NCBI RefSeq assembly: GCF_002286975.1
Contig: NZ_NSKB01000001.1
Span: forward strand, 622,733-686,732
Reading direction: 5' to 3'
DNA: 64,000 nt
DNA from: Halomonas salipaludis
GTDB lineage: Bacteria > Pseudomonadota > Gammaproteobacteria > Pseudomonadales > Halomonadaceae
The notes under the pieces were generated by a model that had not been told where the DNA came from, did no database searches, and saw nothing but the letters and a program-made list of their open reading frames with translations. Each line of letters begins with the position of its first letter. Position 1 is the first letter of the stretch. This document shows positions 27,352-36,572 of this stretch, one piece after another. Position numbers and translations under genes: made by a program.

Positions 27352-28235
27352 CACGCCTCCCGCTTCTTGAGCCGAGGATCGAGCATGTCTCGGGCGGCAT
27401 CACCCAGTAGGTTGATCGATAGGATGCACAGCGACAGGATGGCACCGGTCCAGAAGATCAGGCCCGGTTTGACCTGAAAGTAGGTGCGACCTTCGGCCAT
27501 GATATTGCCCCAGGTAGGAATGTCGGTACTCACGCCAGCCCCTAGAAACGACAGTATCGCTTCGGTAAGAATCGCCGACGCGCATATATAGGTCCCTTGA
27601 ACGATCATCGCCGGCACGGTATTCGGCATTAAGTGCTGCCAGAGGATCTTAGGCATGGAGCTGCCCAACGCGATCGCCGCTTCCACATACGGCTCCTCAC
27701 GCGCGCCAAGCACCACCGAACGCACCAGGCGAACCACCCTCGGCACCTCAGGAATGGTAATGGCCACGATCACCGACCAAACACTGGGGCCACTCAAGGC
27801 AACCAGCGCAATCGCCAGGAGAATGGCGGGGATCGCCATCAGGCTATCCATGATACGCATGATCACCGCATCCGCGGCACGGAAGAAGCCAGACACTAGG
27901 CCAATCATCATGCCCACCACAACACTGAACAATGCGGCCCCAACACCTATCAGCAGCGATACTCGCCCACCAGTCATGATGCGACTAAACAGGTCCCGAC
28001 CATACTGGTCAGTGCCCAATAGATGCTCCGCGCTGGCCGGTTGAAGCCGATTTAGCGACCCCATCTGCATCGGGTCGTAAGGCACATATAGCGGCGCCAA
28101 TAGCGCCGATAGCACGATCAAGAACAGCACGACAGCCGCAACCATCGGCCCCGCCCCGAGGCGCCATTGACGTGGCAGCGACAGCATTCCCAGCACGGTC
28201 TGCATGGCGGCGGAAGGTTGGGTAGCATGAGCCAT
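27351..28235 (-). CDS. ABC transporter permease, DppC-like
   Basis: The 294-residue protein has a DppC/OppC N-terminal segment (helix about 28-50, then the motif HLLGTDQYGRDLFSRIM near 70-86) and a permease domain with five further helices and the EAA loop (EAAIALGSSMPKILWQHLMP). It pairs with the DppB-like subunit. Its ATG overlaps the DppB stop as TGATG, showing tight coupling. The GTDxxGRD motif is diagnostic of the peptide/nickel permease family. Confidence 0.92.
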   Translation of the reverse strand: MAHATQPSAAMQTVLGMLSLPRQWRLGAGPMVAAVVLFLIVLSALLAPLYVPYDPMQMGSLNRLQPASAEHLLGTDQYGRDLFSRIMTGGRVSLLIGVGAALFSVVVGMMIGLVSGFFRAADAVIMRIMDSLMAIPAILLAIALVALSGPSVWSVIVAITIPEVPRVVRLVRSVVLGAREEPYVEAAIALGSSMPKILWQHLMPNTVPAMIVQGTYICASAILTEAILSFLGAGVSTDIPTWGNIMAEGRTYFQVKPGLIFWTGAILSLCILSINLLGDAARDMLDPRLKKREA

Positions 28236-29176
28236 CAGTAGCGAATCCTCGGATCGATTATCGTATAGGAAATATCAATCAGTAGATTAACCAGCACGTA
28301 CAGTCCGGCCGTCAGCAGAATCATTGCCTGTATTACCGGGTAATCACGGGCCAGGATGGCATCCACCGTCAAACGGCCCACTCCGGGTATATTGAAGACA
28401 CTCTCGGTGACCACTACCCCAGCAATCAACAGCGCGAAGCCGGTACCAATGATCGTCATAATCGGTACCGCAGCGTTACGTAGCGCATGGCGGAAAAGAA
28501 TCGAACCTTCCCGTAACCCTTTGGCTCTAGCCGTGCGGACATAATCCTCTCCCAGCACATCCAGCATGCTGGCACGCGTCATCCTTGCAATCAGCGCCAC
28601 ATAGATTGTCGCCAGCGTGAAAGACGGCAGTAGCGCGCGCTGGAAGAAACCGAGCAGATCCTGCGTAGGGGCCGTATAGCCCTGCACTGGCAACCAACGG
28701 AGTTCAATGGCGAAGATCTGTATAAAGAGATAGCCAATTACAAATACCGGTACCGAAAATCCTAGAACCGAGAAGCTCATCACCGCATAGTCAACCCAGC
28801 TACGGTGACGCCAAGCGGCCAGCACCCCCATGGGCACTGCTATCAATACGGAGAGAAAAATCGTCAGCATGGCAATATTTAGCGTTGGCCAAATGCGCTG
28901 ACCGATCATGGTGCTAACAGGCGTATTGGAAATGAGAGATACCCCAAGATCCCCCTGGAACATCATTCTCACCCACTGAAAAAACTGTTCATACAGAGGA
29001 AGGTTGAGCCCTAAGCGGTCACGAATCCGCTCTAGTTGAGCAGGTGTCGCTGAGTCACCTGCCAGGATGGCCGCAGGGTCTCCCGGTGTAAGCCGTAGTA
29101 TCAAAAATACAAACAGGGCGACGATAATCATGACCGGAACAACGGCCAGCAATCGCCTAATGATATAGCCCAGCAT
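28235..29176 (-). CDS. ABC transporter permease, DppB-like
   Basis: The 313-residue permease has six helices and the DppB features FLILRLTPGDPAAILAG (about 24-40) and the coupling loop YVRTARAKGLREGSILFRHA. The ATG at 29176 is chosen over a start 36 bases upstream because GAGGGGGAG lies directly in front of it and the first helix follows at once. A stem-loop separates it from the binding-protein gene upstream. Confidence 0.92.
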   Translation of the reverse strand: MLGYIIRRLLAVVPVMIIVALFVFLILRLTPGDPAAILAGDSATPAQLERIRDRLGLNLPLYEQFFQWVRMMFQGDLGVSLISNTPVSTMIGQRIWPTLNIAMLTIFLSVLIAVPMGVLAAWRHRSWVDYAVMSFSVLGFSVPVFVIGYLFIQIFAIELRWLPVQGYTAPTQDLLGFFQRALLPSFTLATIYVALIARMTRASMLDVLGEDYVRTARAKGLREGSILFRHALRNAAVPIMTIIGTGFALLIAGVVVTESVFNIPGVGRLTVDAILARDYPVIQAMILLTAGLYVLVNLLIDISYTIIDPRIRY

Positions 29177-29224
29177 CCGCTCCCCCTCACAGGCCCGCTG
29201 TGATAAACGCACTTTGCATGTAAT

Positions 29225-29247
29225 GGCGGCGGGACCTGCCCGCCGCC
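29225..29247 (-). terminator. Stem-loop after peptide-binding-protein gene
   Basis: Arms GGCGGCGGG and CCCGCCGCC flank a five-base loop, 11 bases past the binding-protein stop and before the DppB-like gene. No U-tract follows, so partial readthrough is expected. Confidence 0.65.
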
Positions 29248-29258
29248 CTACTCAGCGG

Positions 29259-30866
29259 CTACTGTTTATCGATATTCCAGAACACCGGAACCGGCGAAGG
29301 AATCATATCGGTGATATTATCCCGGCGTGCTTGCGGCATGATGTACTGCCCCAGCGGGATATAAATCACCTCATCGAGGGTATGTACTTGGAGTTTACGT
29401 GCGGCCTCCTGCCGCTCCTCATCCGACTCGGCAGCGATAAACTCGCGACGCAGCGCCTCAAGCTCTTCATCTTCCGGCCAGCCAAACCAACCATCTTCAC
29501 CACGACCATTCAGCATGACGTTGATCAGCGGCGAGGTAATCTCCGGCACCATCCAGTTGGTGAAGAAGATATTCCAACCGCCCTCATCCGGTGCTGACAT
29601 ACTCGCGCGACGGTTGACCAGGGTCTGCCAATCCATGGGCTGCATATCCACCTCGAAACCGGCTTGGCGCAGTGCCTGGGCAGCAACTACCGGCTGAGCG
29701 GAAAGACTCGTTACATCGGTCGGCTGCATCAACACCACGGGTGTGCCGTCATAACCAGCTTCCTCGAGCAATTGCTGCGCGGCTTGAGGATCACCGCCGC
29801 TGGTCAGCGACTCGGAGCCACTCTCATCAGCCAAGGGAGTGCCACAACCAAATATAGCGCCGCAAATCTCGTAATACTCGGAGTCCCCCATCATGGTCGC
29901 CAGGACGTCCTCCTGGCTAAGCGCCAGCAATGCGGCTTGACGTATCTGCTTGTTATCAAAGGGCGGATGTTGGAAGTTGAGGCGTCCCATGGTTTGATAG
30001 CCGAGCGGGTCACGATTTTCCACCACCACATCCGGGCTCGACTCAAGAATCGGCAATAAGTCGACCTGCACCTGCTCGATATAATCGATCTCACCGGTAG
30101 TCAGCGCATTGATAGCGGTTTGAGCATCCGGCATGGTCGTCCACACAACCCGATCGACGTTGACCACCTTGCCGCCCGCCATCCAGCTAGGCTCTTCCTC
30201 CCGCGGCACATAGTCATCGAAGCGCTCGTAGGTGACGCTCACACCGGGCTCGTACTCGTCTTCCAGGAAGCGAAATGGCCCCGAGCCAATGTGCTCGGAG
30301 ATCGATGAATCGGCCGATGTGTCCGCAATACGCGCCGGCATGATGAACGCGGGCACGGCAGACTGCTTGGCCAGGGTATCGATCAATGGCGGATAGGGCT
30401 CGGAGAGCGTCCAGGTAATCGTATGCTCATCCGTGGCTTCCAAACTCTCGGTGACATCAAATATCAACTGACCGCCCGAGTCGCGCTCACCCCAGCGTTC
30501 CAGAGACGCCACCGCGTCCTCGGCCGTCACTACCTCGCCGTCGTGGAACATCAACCCCTCACGTAATGTCAAAGTATAGGTGAGTGAGTCATCGGATATC
30601 TCCCAGTCCGCCATCTGCGGCTGAGGGTTGAAGTCTTCATCCGACGCCAACAGCACATCGTAAATCATATAACCGTGATTACGCGTGATATGTGCTGTAG
30701 TGATGATCGGATCCAGTACTCGCAAGCTTGAGTGCATTACGGCAGTAATCGTGGTGTCATCACTCTTGGCGGTCATTGGTAATGTCAGGGCAACAGCGGT
30801 TACCGCTGCAACAGCAGCCGACATGGGCTTGATACGGAACGTATTGCATAGATTGGGTATTGTCAT
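29259..30866 (-). CDS. Extracellular solute-binding protein family 5 (peptide type)
   Basis: The 535-residue protein has a signal peptide (start MTIPNLCNTFRIKPMSAAVA, cleavage near AKS-DD) and the SBP5 fold of DppA/OppA-like proteins: TYTLTLREGLMFHDGEVVTAEDA-type motif near 95-120, in which LREGLMFHDG is the family hallmark. It binds peptides or related amides in the periplasm. The start at 30866 is chosen because AGGGGAC precedes it and a signal peptide begins there. It is the second gene of the operon after the M81 peptidase. Confidence 0.91.
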   Translation of the reverse strand: MTIPNLCNTFRIKPMSAAVAAVTAVALTLPMTAKSDDTTITAVMHSSLRVLDPIITTAHITRNHGYMIYDVLLASDEDFNPQPQMADWEISDDSLTYTLTLREGLMFHDGEVVTAEDAVASLERWGERDSGGQLIFDVTESLEATDEHTITWTLSEPYPPLIDTLAKQSAVPAFIMPARIADTSADSSISEHIGSGPFRFLEDEYEPGVSVTYERFDDYVPREEEPSWMAGGKVVNVDRVVWTTMPDAQTAINALTTGEIDYIEQVQVDLLPILESSPDVVVENRDPLGYQTMGRLNFQHPPFDNKQIRQAALLALSQEDVLATMMGDSEYYEICGAIFGCGTPLADESGSESLTSGGDPQAAQQLLEEAGYDGTPVVLMQPTDVTSLSAQPVVAAQALRQAGFEVDMQPMDWQTLVNRRASMSAPDEGGWNIFFTNWMVPEITSPLINVMLNGRGEDGWFGWPEDEELEALRREFIAAESDEERQEAARKLQVHTLDEVIYIPLGQYIMPQARRDNITDMIPSPVPVFWNIDKQ

Positions 30867-30952
30867 TAGTAGTCCCCTATGATTGCTTTCCCGTCGTTGG
30901 GAATAAAGGCACGCCCCCATCACCGGCATCGTCAGTGATGCCACGGCTGCAG

Positions 30953-32455
30953 TCAGTCGACTGGATGGAAGGCATCACCAAGTGGGCCAAGACGCATGCC
31001 AGGCGTCAGATGCTTCCAGGGCAGATCGGAAGGGCTGAACGCCATCGGGCCGGGCGCAAGGCAAATCAAGATATGCGCTGCAATAGAAGTAAAGTCGGCT
31101 CGAAAATGCGTAGAACTTTTGACCACTAGAATATCGGTCGTTTCTGGCTCGATACCCACAAAGCGGAACATCTCACGGTCAGCTAGTTGGGCTTTGTGGG
31201 TGGTAACCACGACCCTGACACCGCCAATACGCAAGCAGGCGGAAAGGCCAAGATCAAGCGATGCACCACCGTAGTACGAGCCTCGTGCAGTCAAGTGGCC
31301 ATCCGACAATGTCTCAACGGTCGCTATCACCTGATAGGGACTATCGCCTACCACACCAGACTGGCCTCCCAAGTCGAATGCCAGACTCGCCCCCTCGCCA
31401 GCCTTATGTGCTTCGAGCGCCGCGTCGGGGTCGACCAGGAGACCCAGGGCCGCGTCCGCCACCTCAGCTTCGACCAGCGCACGCAGCATGCCGGTGGTAT
31501 TGGAATCACCACCAGCCCCCGGGTTGTCCTGGGTATCGGCAAGCACCACAGGCCCGACCGAGCCAGCCTTAACAAGCCGTTGGGCCTCCGATACCCCTTC
31601 AGCGGCAGAAAATGTTTGCCCCACAAAGCTCACCTCAGCCTTGGCAAACTCATCAGCCAGCTGCTCGACCGCGGCGTTGGCGTCAGAACCATAGGCCACC
31701 AGACTCGGGCCACACTCGTTAAAATCAGCCGCCGGAAAGCCCATGAATAGCGAGGCACTGATAACTGACTCCCCCTCTAGCTCAGCGAGACGCGCATACA
31801 GCGACGCAGCCGGCTCGAGGTCGGTAGACTGCCAAGGGATAGGGATCAAATAGTCAAGGCGGCGAAAAGCCTTGGTGGGCTGGGTACCGGATCTCATTAA
31901 ATAATCCAGGCCCTCTGCGGCACGCCGGCCGGTTTCCGCCATATCCACATGGGGGTAGGTGCGAAACCCTACCAGCATATCCGCCATATCCACCATTCGA
32001 GCAGTGATATTGCCGTGCAGATCCAAACACGCCACCACCGGCATAGAAGGGCCCACGACGGCTCTCACTCGTGCCAGCAGCTCGCCCTCACCATCGTCCA
32101 GATGTTCGCAAACCATGGCGCCATGGAGGTCGAGAAAGACGCCGTCTAGTGGACCCGCAGCCGACAGCCGAGTCACCAGTGCCTCGGCGATATCCTCGAA
32201 GGCCTCCTTGGTGACATGCGCAGAAGGAATGGCGCCCGCCCACAGAAGTGGCAGCATCTGCCAGTCACACTCGCCTCCACGCTCCACAGCCCCGGATATG
32301 CCCAGGTTTATTCCTCGACAAGCACTGAACATGGTGTCGTCGTGCACCATGGGCATGTAACCACCGCCCTGTACGAAATCAGCGTAGGTCGCTCGGGTCG
32401 GTGCGAAGGTATTGGTCTCATGCAGAAACCCTCCCATTGCTACGCGGTAAGTCAT
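30953..32455 (-). CDS. M81 family metallopeptidase (MlrC-like)
   Basis: The 500-residue protein begins with the M81 hallmark GGFLHETNTFAPT (about 8-20) and has further conserved parts VFLDLHGAMVCEHLDDGEG (about 105-123) and DTQDNPGAGGDSNTTGMLRAL (in two segments around 285-305). The prototype MlrC finishes the breakdown of the cyclic peptide microcystin; most members have unknown substrates. It is first in the operon with a peptide ABC importer and two amidohydrolases, and is divergent from an IclR regulator, which suggests use of an unusual peptide or N-blocked amino acid. Confidence 0.9.
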   Translation of the reverse strand: MTYRVAMGGFLHETNTFAPTRATYADFVQGGGYMPMVHDDTMFSACRGINLGISGAVERGGECDWQMLPLLWAGAIPSAHVTKEAFEDIAEALVTRLSAAGPLDGVFLDLHGAMVCEHLDDGEGELLARVRAVVGPSMPVVACLDLHGNITARMVDMADMLVGFRTYPHVDMAETGRRAAEGLDYLMRSGTQPTKAFRRLDYLIPIPWQSTDLEPAASLYARLAELEGESVISASLFMGFPAADFNECGPSLVAYGSDANAAVEQLADEFAKAEVSFVGQTFSAAEGVSEAQRLVKAGSVGPVVLADTQDNPGAGGDSNTTGMLRALVEAEVADAALGLLVDPDAALEAHKAGEGASLAFDLGGQSGVVGDSPYQVIATVETLSDGHLTARGSYYGGASLDLGLSACLRIGGVRVVVTTHKAQLADREMFRFVGIEPETTDILVVKSSTHFRADFTSIAAHILICLAPGPMAFSPSDLPWKHLTPGMRLGPLGDAFHPVD

Positions 32456-32541
32456 TGTTATTTTTTCCTTTATACAGGGAAGCAGAACCTCTGCTTAGCG
32501 GCCATTTCGTCAACAAGGGTAATCTCTGAAATGGACACAAA

Positions 32542-32558
32542 GTATCGCCCAGCGATAC
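32542..32558. promoter_or_regulatory. Palindrome in M81/IclR divergent gap
   Basis: GTATCGC and GCGATAC form perfect 7-base arms around a 3-base centre in the 177-base gap between the divergent M81 and IclR genes. A second, overlapping ATAC-N4-GTAT repeat follows at once. IclR proteins typically bind palindromes of about 15 bases in such gaps, so this is a candidate operator for both directions. Confidence 0.5.
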
Positions 32559-32632
32559 AATCGTATTGTTTTATTGATCACCATCAACCTTAGTCGCAAC
32601 GTTACGATCACGCAAACATAACGGAAAATATT

Positions 32633-33442
32633 ATGCAGCGAACCATGAGATCTCTTTTGAATCAGCGTGTTATTACTGAAAACCAGAGAAACGACCCGCT
32701 GTTCCTGCAGTCCGTTGCCAGAGCCATGCAGGTCCTCTCGGCATTTCATACGGCTGATGGCGCCATGAGTCTGTCTGAGATCGCCCAGCAGGCCGGGATC
32801 GACAGGAGCGCCGCACAGCGAATTGTTCATACCTTGCGCGAACTGGGCTATCTCAAACGTGATAATGAGAATAGCGGCTTTCTTCCTGAGCTCAGGATTC
32901 TCGATCACACTCTCGATTACTTAAGTCTCAATCCAGTAATACGCAACGCCACCCCGGTGCTGTTGGAGCTAAGGCGTAATATTCGCGAGCGAGTCGACCT
33001 CAGCCTCTTCGATGACACTCGCGTGGTTTACGCTGCCCGTATGCAAAGCAAGCGGGAAACGTTTTTTGCCACTCTGGTTGGCCATAGCGTGCCCACCTTC
33101 TGCAGCTCGGGCGGGCGGGCCATCCTCTCACGCCTTAATGACAACGAGGTGCGTGATATCCTTGACAGGTCCGACCTAAACCCAGTCACGCCACGTACGA
33201 TTACTGACCCTGTCGCCATTCTTGACAAGGTCCAAGAGGCCCGTGAACAAGGTTATGCATTGGCAAGAGAAGAAATTCTCATCGGAGAAATCGCGCTAGG
33301 CGTGGCCATCACCGACAAACATGACCGTCCCTGTGGCGCGATACACGTGGCTGGCTCGCTAAGCGATTGGACAACCGACGCATTTCGAGACCGCGTCTTC
33401 CCACTTGCGTCGGAAGCTGCCAGGGCGATATCGCGCTTTTGA
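32633..33442 (+). CDS. IclR family transcriptional regulator
   Basis: The 269-residue protein has an N-terminal winged helix (about 30-85, MSLSEIAQQAGIDRSAAQRI, then TLRELGYL) and the IclR effector domain (about 95-260, with FCSSGGRAILSRL and GYALAREEILIGEIALGVAI). IclR proteins repress or activate catabolic genes in response to a pathway metabolite. It is divergent from the M81-dpp operon and so is its likely regulator. The base composition of this gap and gene is slightly more AT-rich than its surroundings. Confidence 0.9.
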   Translation: MQRTMRSLLNQRVITENQRNDPLFLQSVARAMQVLSAFHTADGAMSLSEIAQQAGIDRSAAQRIVHTLRELGYLKRDNENSGFLPELRILDHTLDYLSLNPVIRNATPVLLELRRNIRERVDLSLFDDTRVVYAARMQSKRETFFATLVGHSVPTFCSSGGRAILSRLNDNEVRDILDRSDLNPVTPRTITDPVAILDKVQEAREQGYALAREEILIGEIALGVAITDKHDRPCGAIHVAGSLSDWTTDAFRDRVFPLASEAARAISRF

Positions 33443-33574
33443 AGCCTGCCCGGACGCAGTCCATTGCCCAGCAGCGCATAAAGGGATATTTGAACGCCGA
33501 TTTGCCGCATGTCTCAGGCTGTGCCAGGGTTAGCAGTGTTATGGAAAATTCAACAACAAGAGGAATTATAAACC

Positions 33575-34771
33575 ATGGCTGCCCCCCCCACCCTCAGCAC
33601 ACTTACCATCGGCCTGGTCATTGCCGCACTCCCCCTGAGCGTCGCCATGGCGGGCGCTGACTCAACGGTAAGCGTCCGTGACCTCTACGACGGCAAGCTC
33701 ATGCCCGACGAGCAGGTCACAGCCTATCGCAACATAGATGCGCTGTTTCCATCCCGCACTGTCAGGGCATCATCAACGCCCCACGCCTTTGGCGAGCGCG
33801 AGGTGGACGTTGAGGGTTTCACCTTTACCGACGATGACACCACCTACGATCTCTACGACTTCATGTCGCTCAACCGCGTCAGTGGTTTGATCGTCGTGCA
33901 CGACAACGACATCGTCTTCGAGCAGTACGCCCTGGGCAACGACCGGGACACGCGCTGGATGTCGATGTCCGTGGTCAAGTCTATCGCCTCCACGCTGATT
34001 GGCGCCGCGATTCAGGACGGCCATATTGGCAGTCTCGACGACAATGTCGTGGAGTACGTACCAGAGCTAGCGGGCAGCGGCTACGATGGCGCCACAGTGG
34101 AACATATCCTGCTGATGGCCTCAGGGGTCGCCTGGGATGAGACCTACGACGATCCGGACTCGGACCGCCGCGAGATGCTGGAGCGCCAGATTGCCCAGGA
34201 GAGCGGCGCCATTGTGCAGCAGCTGGCCGAGCTCGAGCGCGTGGCAGCCCCCGGGGAGGTGTGGAACTACAGTACTGGTGAAACGCAGCTGCTGGCTGCC
34301 ATCATCGAAGGGGCCGTCGGCACCAGCGTGTCCGATTACCTCTCGGACACCCTCTGGGCAAGCTATGGCATGGAGCACGACGCTGCGTGGTGGCTAGACG
34401 GCGAAGATGGCCAGGAAATTGGCGGTAGCGGCCTTCTGGCGACGCTGCGCGACTATGCCCGGTTCGGCCAATTCTTCCTCGATGAGGGGCAGGCAACCGA
34501 TGGAGAGCGGATCTTGCCAGAAGGCTGGGTTGAAGCCGCCGGGCGTGGCCATGACATTGGCGGTGAGCCTATCGCCTATGGCTATTCATGGTGGCCGGTG
34601 GGTGATGAGGGTGCCTTTGCCGCCGTTGGCATTTTCGGCCAGTGGGTGTTTATTCATCCTGACAAGAACATCGTGATCGCCATGACCGGCGCGCAACCGA
34701 AGTCGCTCGGCTTCGAGATTGTCCCGGTAAGCCGGTTTTTCCACGCTCTCGCGGATGCCATCACCGAATAG
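33575..34771 (+). CDS. Periplasmic serine hydrolase, beta-lactamase class C/NylB-like
   Basis: The 398-residue protein has a signal peptide (cleavage near AMA-GAD) and a serine beta-lactamase-like fold: SxxK as S132-V-V-K135, tyrosine motif Y232-S-T and a C-terminal YGYSWWPV segment similar to 6-aminohexanoate-dimer hydrolases and esterases of this family. It probably cleaves an amide or ester in the periplasm. AAGAGGAA precedes the ATG. It follows the IclR gene by 132 bases and could supply substrates to the neighbouring importers; that is inference. Confidence 0.87.
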   Translation: MAAPPTLSTLTIGLVIAALPLSVAMAGADSTVSVRDLYDGKLMPDEQVTAYRNIDALFPSRTVRASSTPHAFGEREVDVEGFTFTDDDTTYDLYDFMSLNRVSGLIVVHDNDIVFEQYALGNDRDTRWMSMSVVKSIASTLIGAAIQDGHIGSLDDNVVEYVPELAGSGYDGATVEHILLMASGVAWDETYDDPDSDRREMLERQIAQESGAIVQQLAELERVAAPGEVWNYSTGETQLLAAIIEGAVGTSVSDYLSDTLWASYGMEHDAAWWLDGEDGQEIGGSGLLATLRDYARFGQFFLDEGQATDGERILPEGWVEAAGRGHDIGGEPIAYGYSWWPVGDEGAFAAVGIFGQWVFIHPDKNIVIAMTGAQPKSLGFEIVPVSRFFHALADAITE

Positions 34772-34779
34772 CCTTTCAA

Positions 34780-35544
34780 GCGGCTCCCACAATTGCCTTG
34801 ACGCCACTCCCACATTTACCTTGGCGCCACTCCCCTGTGGGAGCGAATTCATTCGCGATGGCAGCGCGCAGCGCTGCCGGCCAACCCAACCCATCGTGAC
34901 TGAAGTCACTCCTACAATTGCCTTGGCGCCACTCCCGGTGGGAGCGAATTCATTCGCGATTGCAGCGCGCAGCGCTGCCAAAATAACCCAACCCCATCGT
35001 GACTGAAGTCACTCCCACAATTGCCTTGGCGCCACTCCCGGTGGGAGCGAATTCATTCGCGATTGCAGCGCGCAGCGCTGCCAAAATAACCCAACCCCAT
35101 CGTGACTGAAGTCACTCCTACATTTGCCAACGGCGCTACTCCCTGTAGGAGCGAATTCATTCGCGATAGCAGCGCGCAGCGCTGCCGGCCAACCCACCCC
35201 ATCGTGACTGAAGTCACTCCCACCTTTGCCAACGGCGCCACTCCCTGTGGGAGCGAATTCATTCGCGATTGCAGCGCGCAGCGCTGCCGGCCAACCCGCC
35301 CCATCGTGACTGAAGTCACTCCTACATTTGCCAACGGCGCCACTCCCTGTGGGAGCGAATTCATTCGCGATGGCAGCGCGCAGCGCTGCCGGCCAACCCG
35401 CCCCATCGTGACTGAAGTCACTCCTACATTTGCCAACGGCGCCACTCCCTGTAGGAGCGAATTCATTCGCGATTGCAGCGCGCAGCGCTGCCGGCCAACC
35501 CACCCCATCGTGACTAAAGTCACTCCCACCTTTGCCAACGGCGC
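34780..35544. repeat. REP-like tandem array 3 (about 103-bp period)
   Basis: About seven units run between the convergent serine hydrolase and OpuAC-type genes. Heads (GTGGGAGCGAATTCATTCGC or GTAGGAG variants) start near 34838, 34939, 35040, 35143, 35246, 35349 and 35452, each followed by a GCAGCGCGCAGCGCTGCC palindrome and an inverted head. Units differ by the spacer (TTTGCCAACGGCGC or TTGCCTTGGCGCC). The array ends abruptly at a short coding-like fragment. Confidence 0.93.
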
Positions 35545-35625
35545 AACTATCACACCCTGGTGCTGAAAGACGACAACGCCGCCTCAATGATCGCGTGGCG
35601 GCGTGTCATGGCTCGTTTGTGTTAG
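35545..35625 (+). pseudogene. C-terminal coding fragment truncated by REP array
   Basis: Directly after the last repeat, the plus frame reads NYHTLVLKDDNAASMIAWRR then VMARLC and a TAG stop, which looks like the natural end of a protein. No start codon exists before the repeats in this frame outside repeat sequence. I cannot name the parent gene. A stem with ACGCCGCC and GGCGGCGT arms (35576-35604) lies inside it and could serve as terminator for the OpuAC-type gene read from the other side. Confidence 0.4.
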
Positions 35626-35642
35626 CGCACTAGCGTTTGGCA

Positions 35643-36533
35643 TTAGCCTTCGATCGCAGCGTCACCGGCATCGATCCACTCCTCGATCAGATCGCGGTTC
35701 TCCTCGATCCAGTGGCGAGCACCGGCTACCGGATCGTCGCGTTGCTCGATCTCTGCCATCAGGCTGCCAAGGCTGTCATCGTCCATCATCCAGGCATCCA
35801 GCACGGCGCTCAGCCAAGGATCATCGCTGGCAAAGTCCTTACGTGAGAACCAGTAGATAGTCTCGCTATCGCCAAAGATGTTCTGAGGGTCCTCCAGATA
35901 CTTGAGATCATACTCCGCGAAGGCCCAGTGCGGGCTCCACAGCGTCACGACGATATTTTCCTCACGCGTGATGGCGTCATCCAAGGCAGCCATCATGGCA
36001 GGGTCGGAGCTGTTGATCTGGGTCATGGGCAGATCGTAAGCCTCGATGGCGTCGTCGGCCAGGCCGGCGATGGCGGATCCGGAATCGATGCCCAAAATGG
36101 CGGGCCTGCCCTGGTACTCGAAAAGGGCCTCGTGTTCGACGAGCTCGGGAATGCTATCGATTTCCGCATAGCTGGGCACCACCAGGCCAAGCCCAGTGCC
36201 CTCATACCAACCGTCGTGCACGTCGATTTGCGCTTCATACGGCTCCAGGAAGTTGGCATCGGTGACTGGCAGCCAGATCTCCAGGGAGATATCGAAATCC
36301 TCATTCGCCAAGCCGCTGTAGATCACGCTCTTGCCGGCTTCCGTGAGGTTCACCTCGTAACCGTGCTCTTCCTCGAGCACCAACTTCCACATGTTGGCGA
36401 CAGCAACGTTCTCGGCCCAGTTGTTCATGCCGATGGTGATGTCACGCGTCTCGGCCTGGGCAGTGTTAAGGGCAGTGCCGGCCACTACCAGGCCAGCAAC
36501 GGTCATGAGGGGAAGGTATCGAGTCGTTGTCAT
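35643..36533 (-). CDS. Glycine betaine/proline-type ABC binding protein (OpuAC/ProX family)
   Basis: The 296-residue protein has a signal peptide (cleavage near AQA-ETR) and the OpuAC fold (ITIGMNNWAENVAVANMWKL near the N-terminus; aromatic residues such as WLPV, WYEG and WSPHWAF that could form a cation-pi cage for quaternary ammonium or sulfonium compounds). No permease or ATPase gene is adjacent, so it must use transporter parts encoded elsewhere. It lies 39 bases after a DddP-like M24 gene in one operon, which makes a methylated osmolyte a fair guess for the ligand. Confidence 0.87.
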   Translation of the reverse strand: MTTTRYLPLMTVAGLVVAGTALNTAQAETRDITIGMNNWAENVAVANMWKLVLEEEHGYEVNLTEAGKSVIYSGLANEDFDISLEIWLPVTDANFLEPYEAQIDVHDGWYEGTGLGLVVPSYAEIDSIPELVEHEALFEYQGRPAILGIDSGSAIAGLADDAIEAYDLPMTQINSSDPAMMAALDDAITREENIVVTLWSPHWAFAEYDLKYLEDPQNIFGDSETIYWFSRKDFASDDPWLSAVLDAWMMDDDSLGSLMAEIEQRDDPVAGARHWIEENRDLIEEWIDAGDAAIEG

Positions 36534-36572
36534 ATTGTCTCCTTCAGTGTGGTTACAGTGGGGTGATGCGGC

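Noticed and set aside
35009-35587. 192- and 166-codon minus-strand and 154-codon plus-strand frames
   Set aside because: All are translations of REP array 3 in different frames; such repeated peptides appear wherever the arrays lie in this window.
35643-36533. Complete betaine ABC importer
   Set aside because: No permease or ATPase gene is adjacent; only the binding protein is present.
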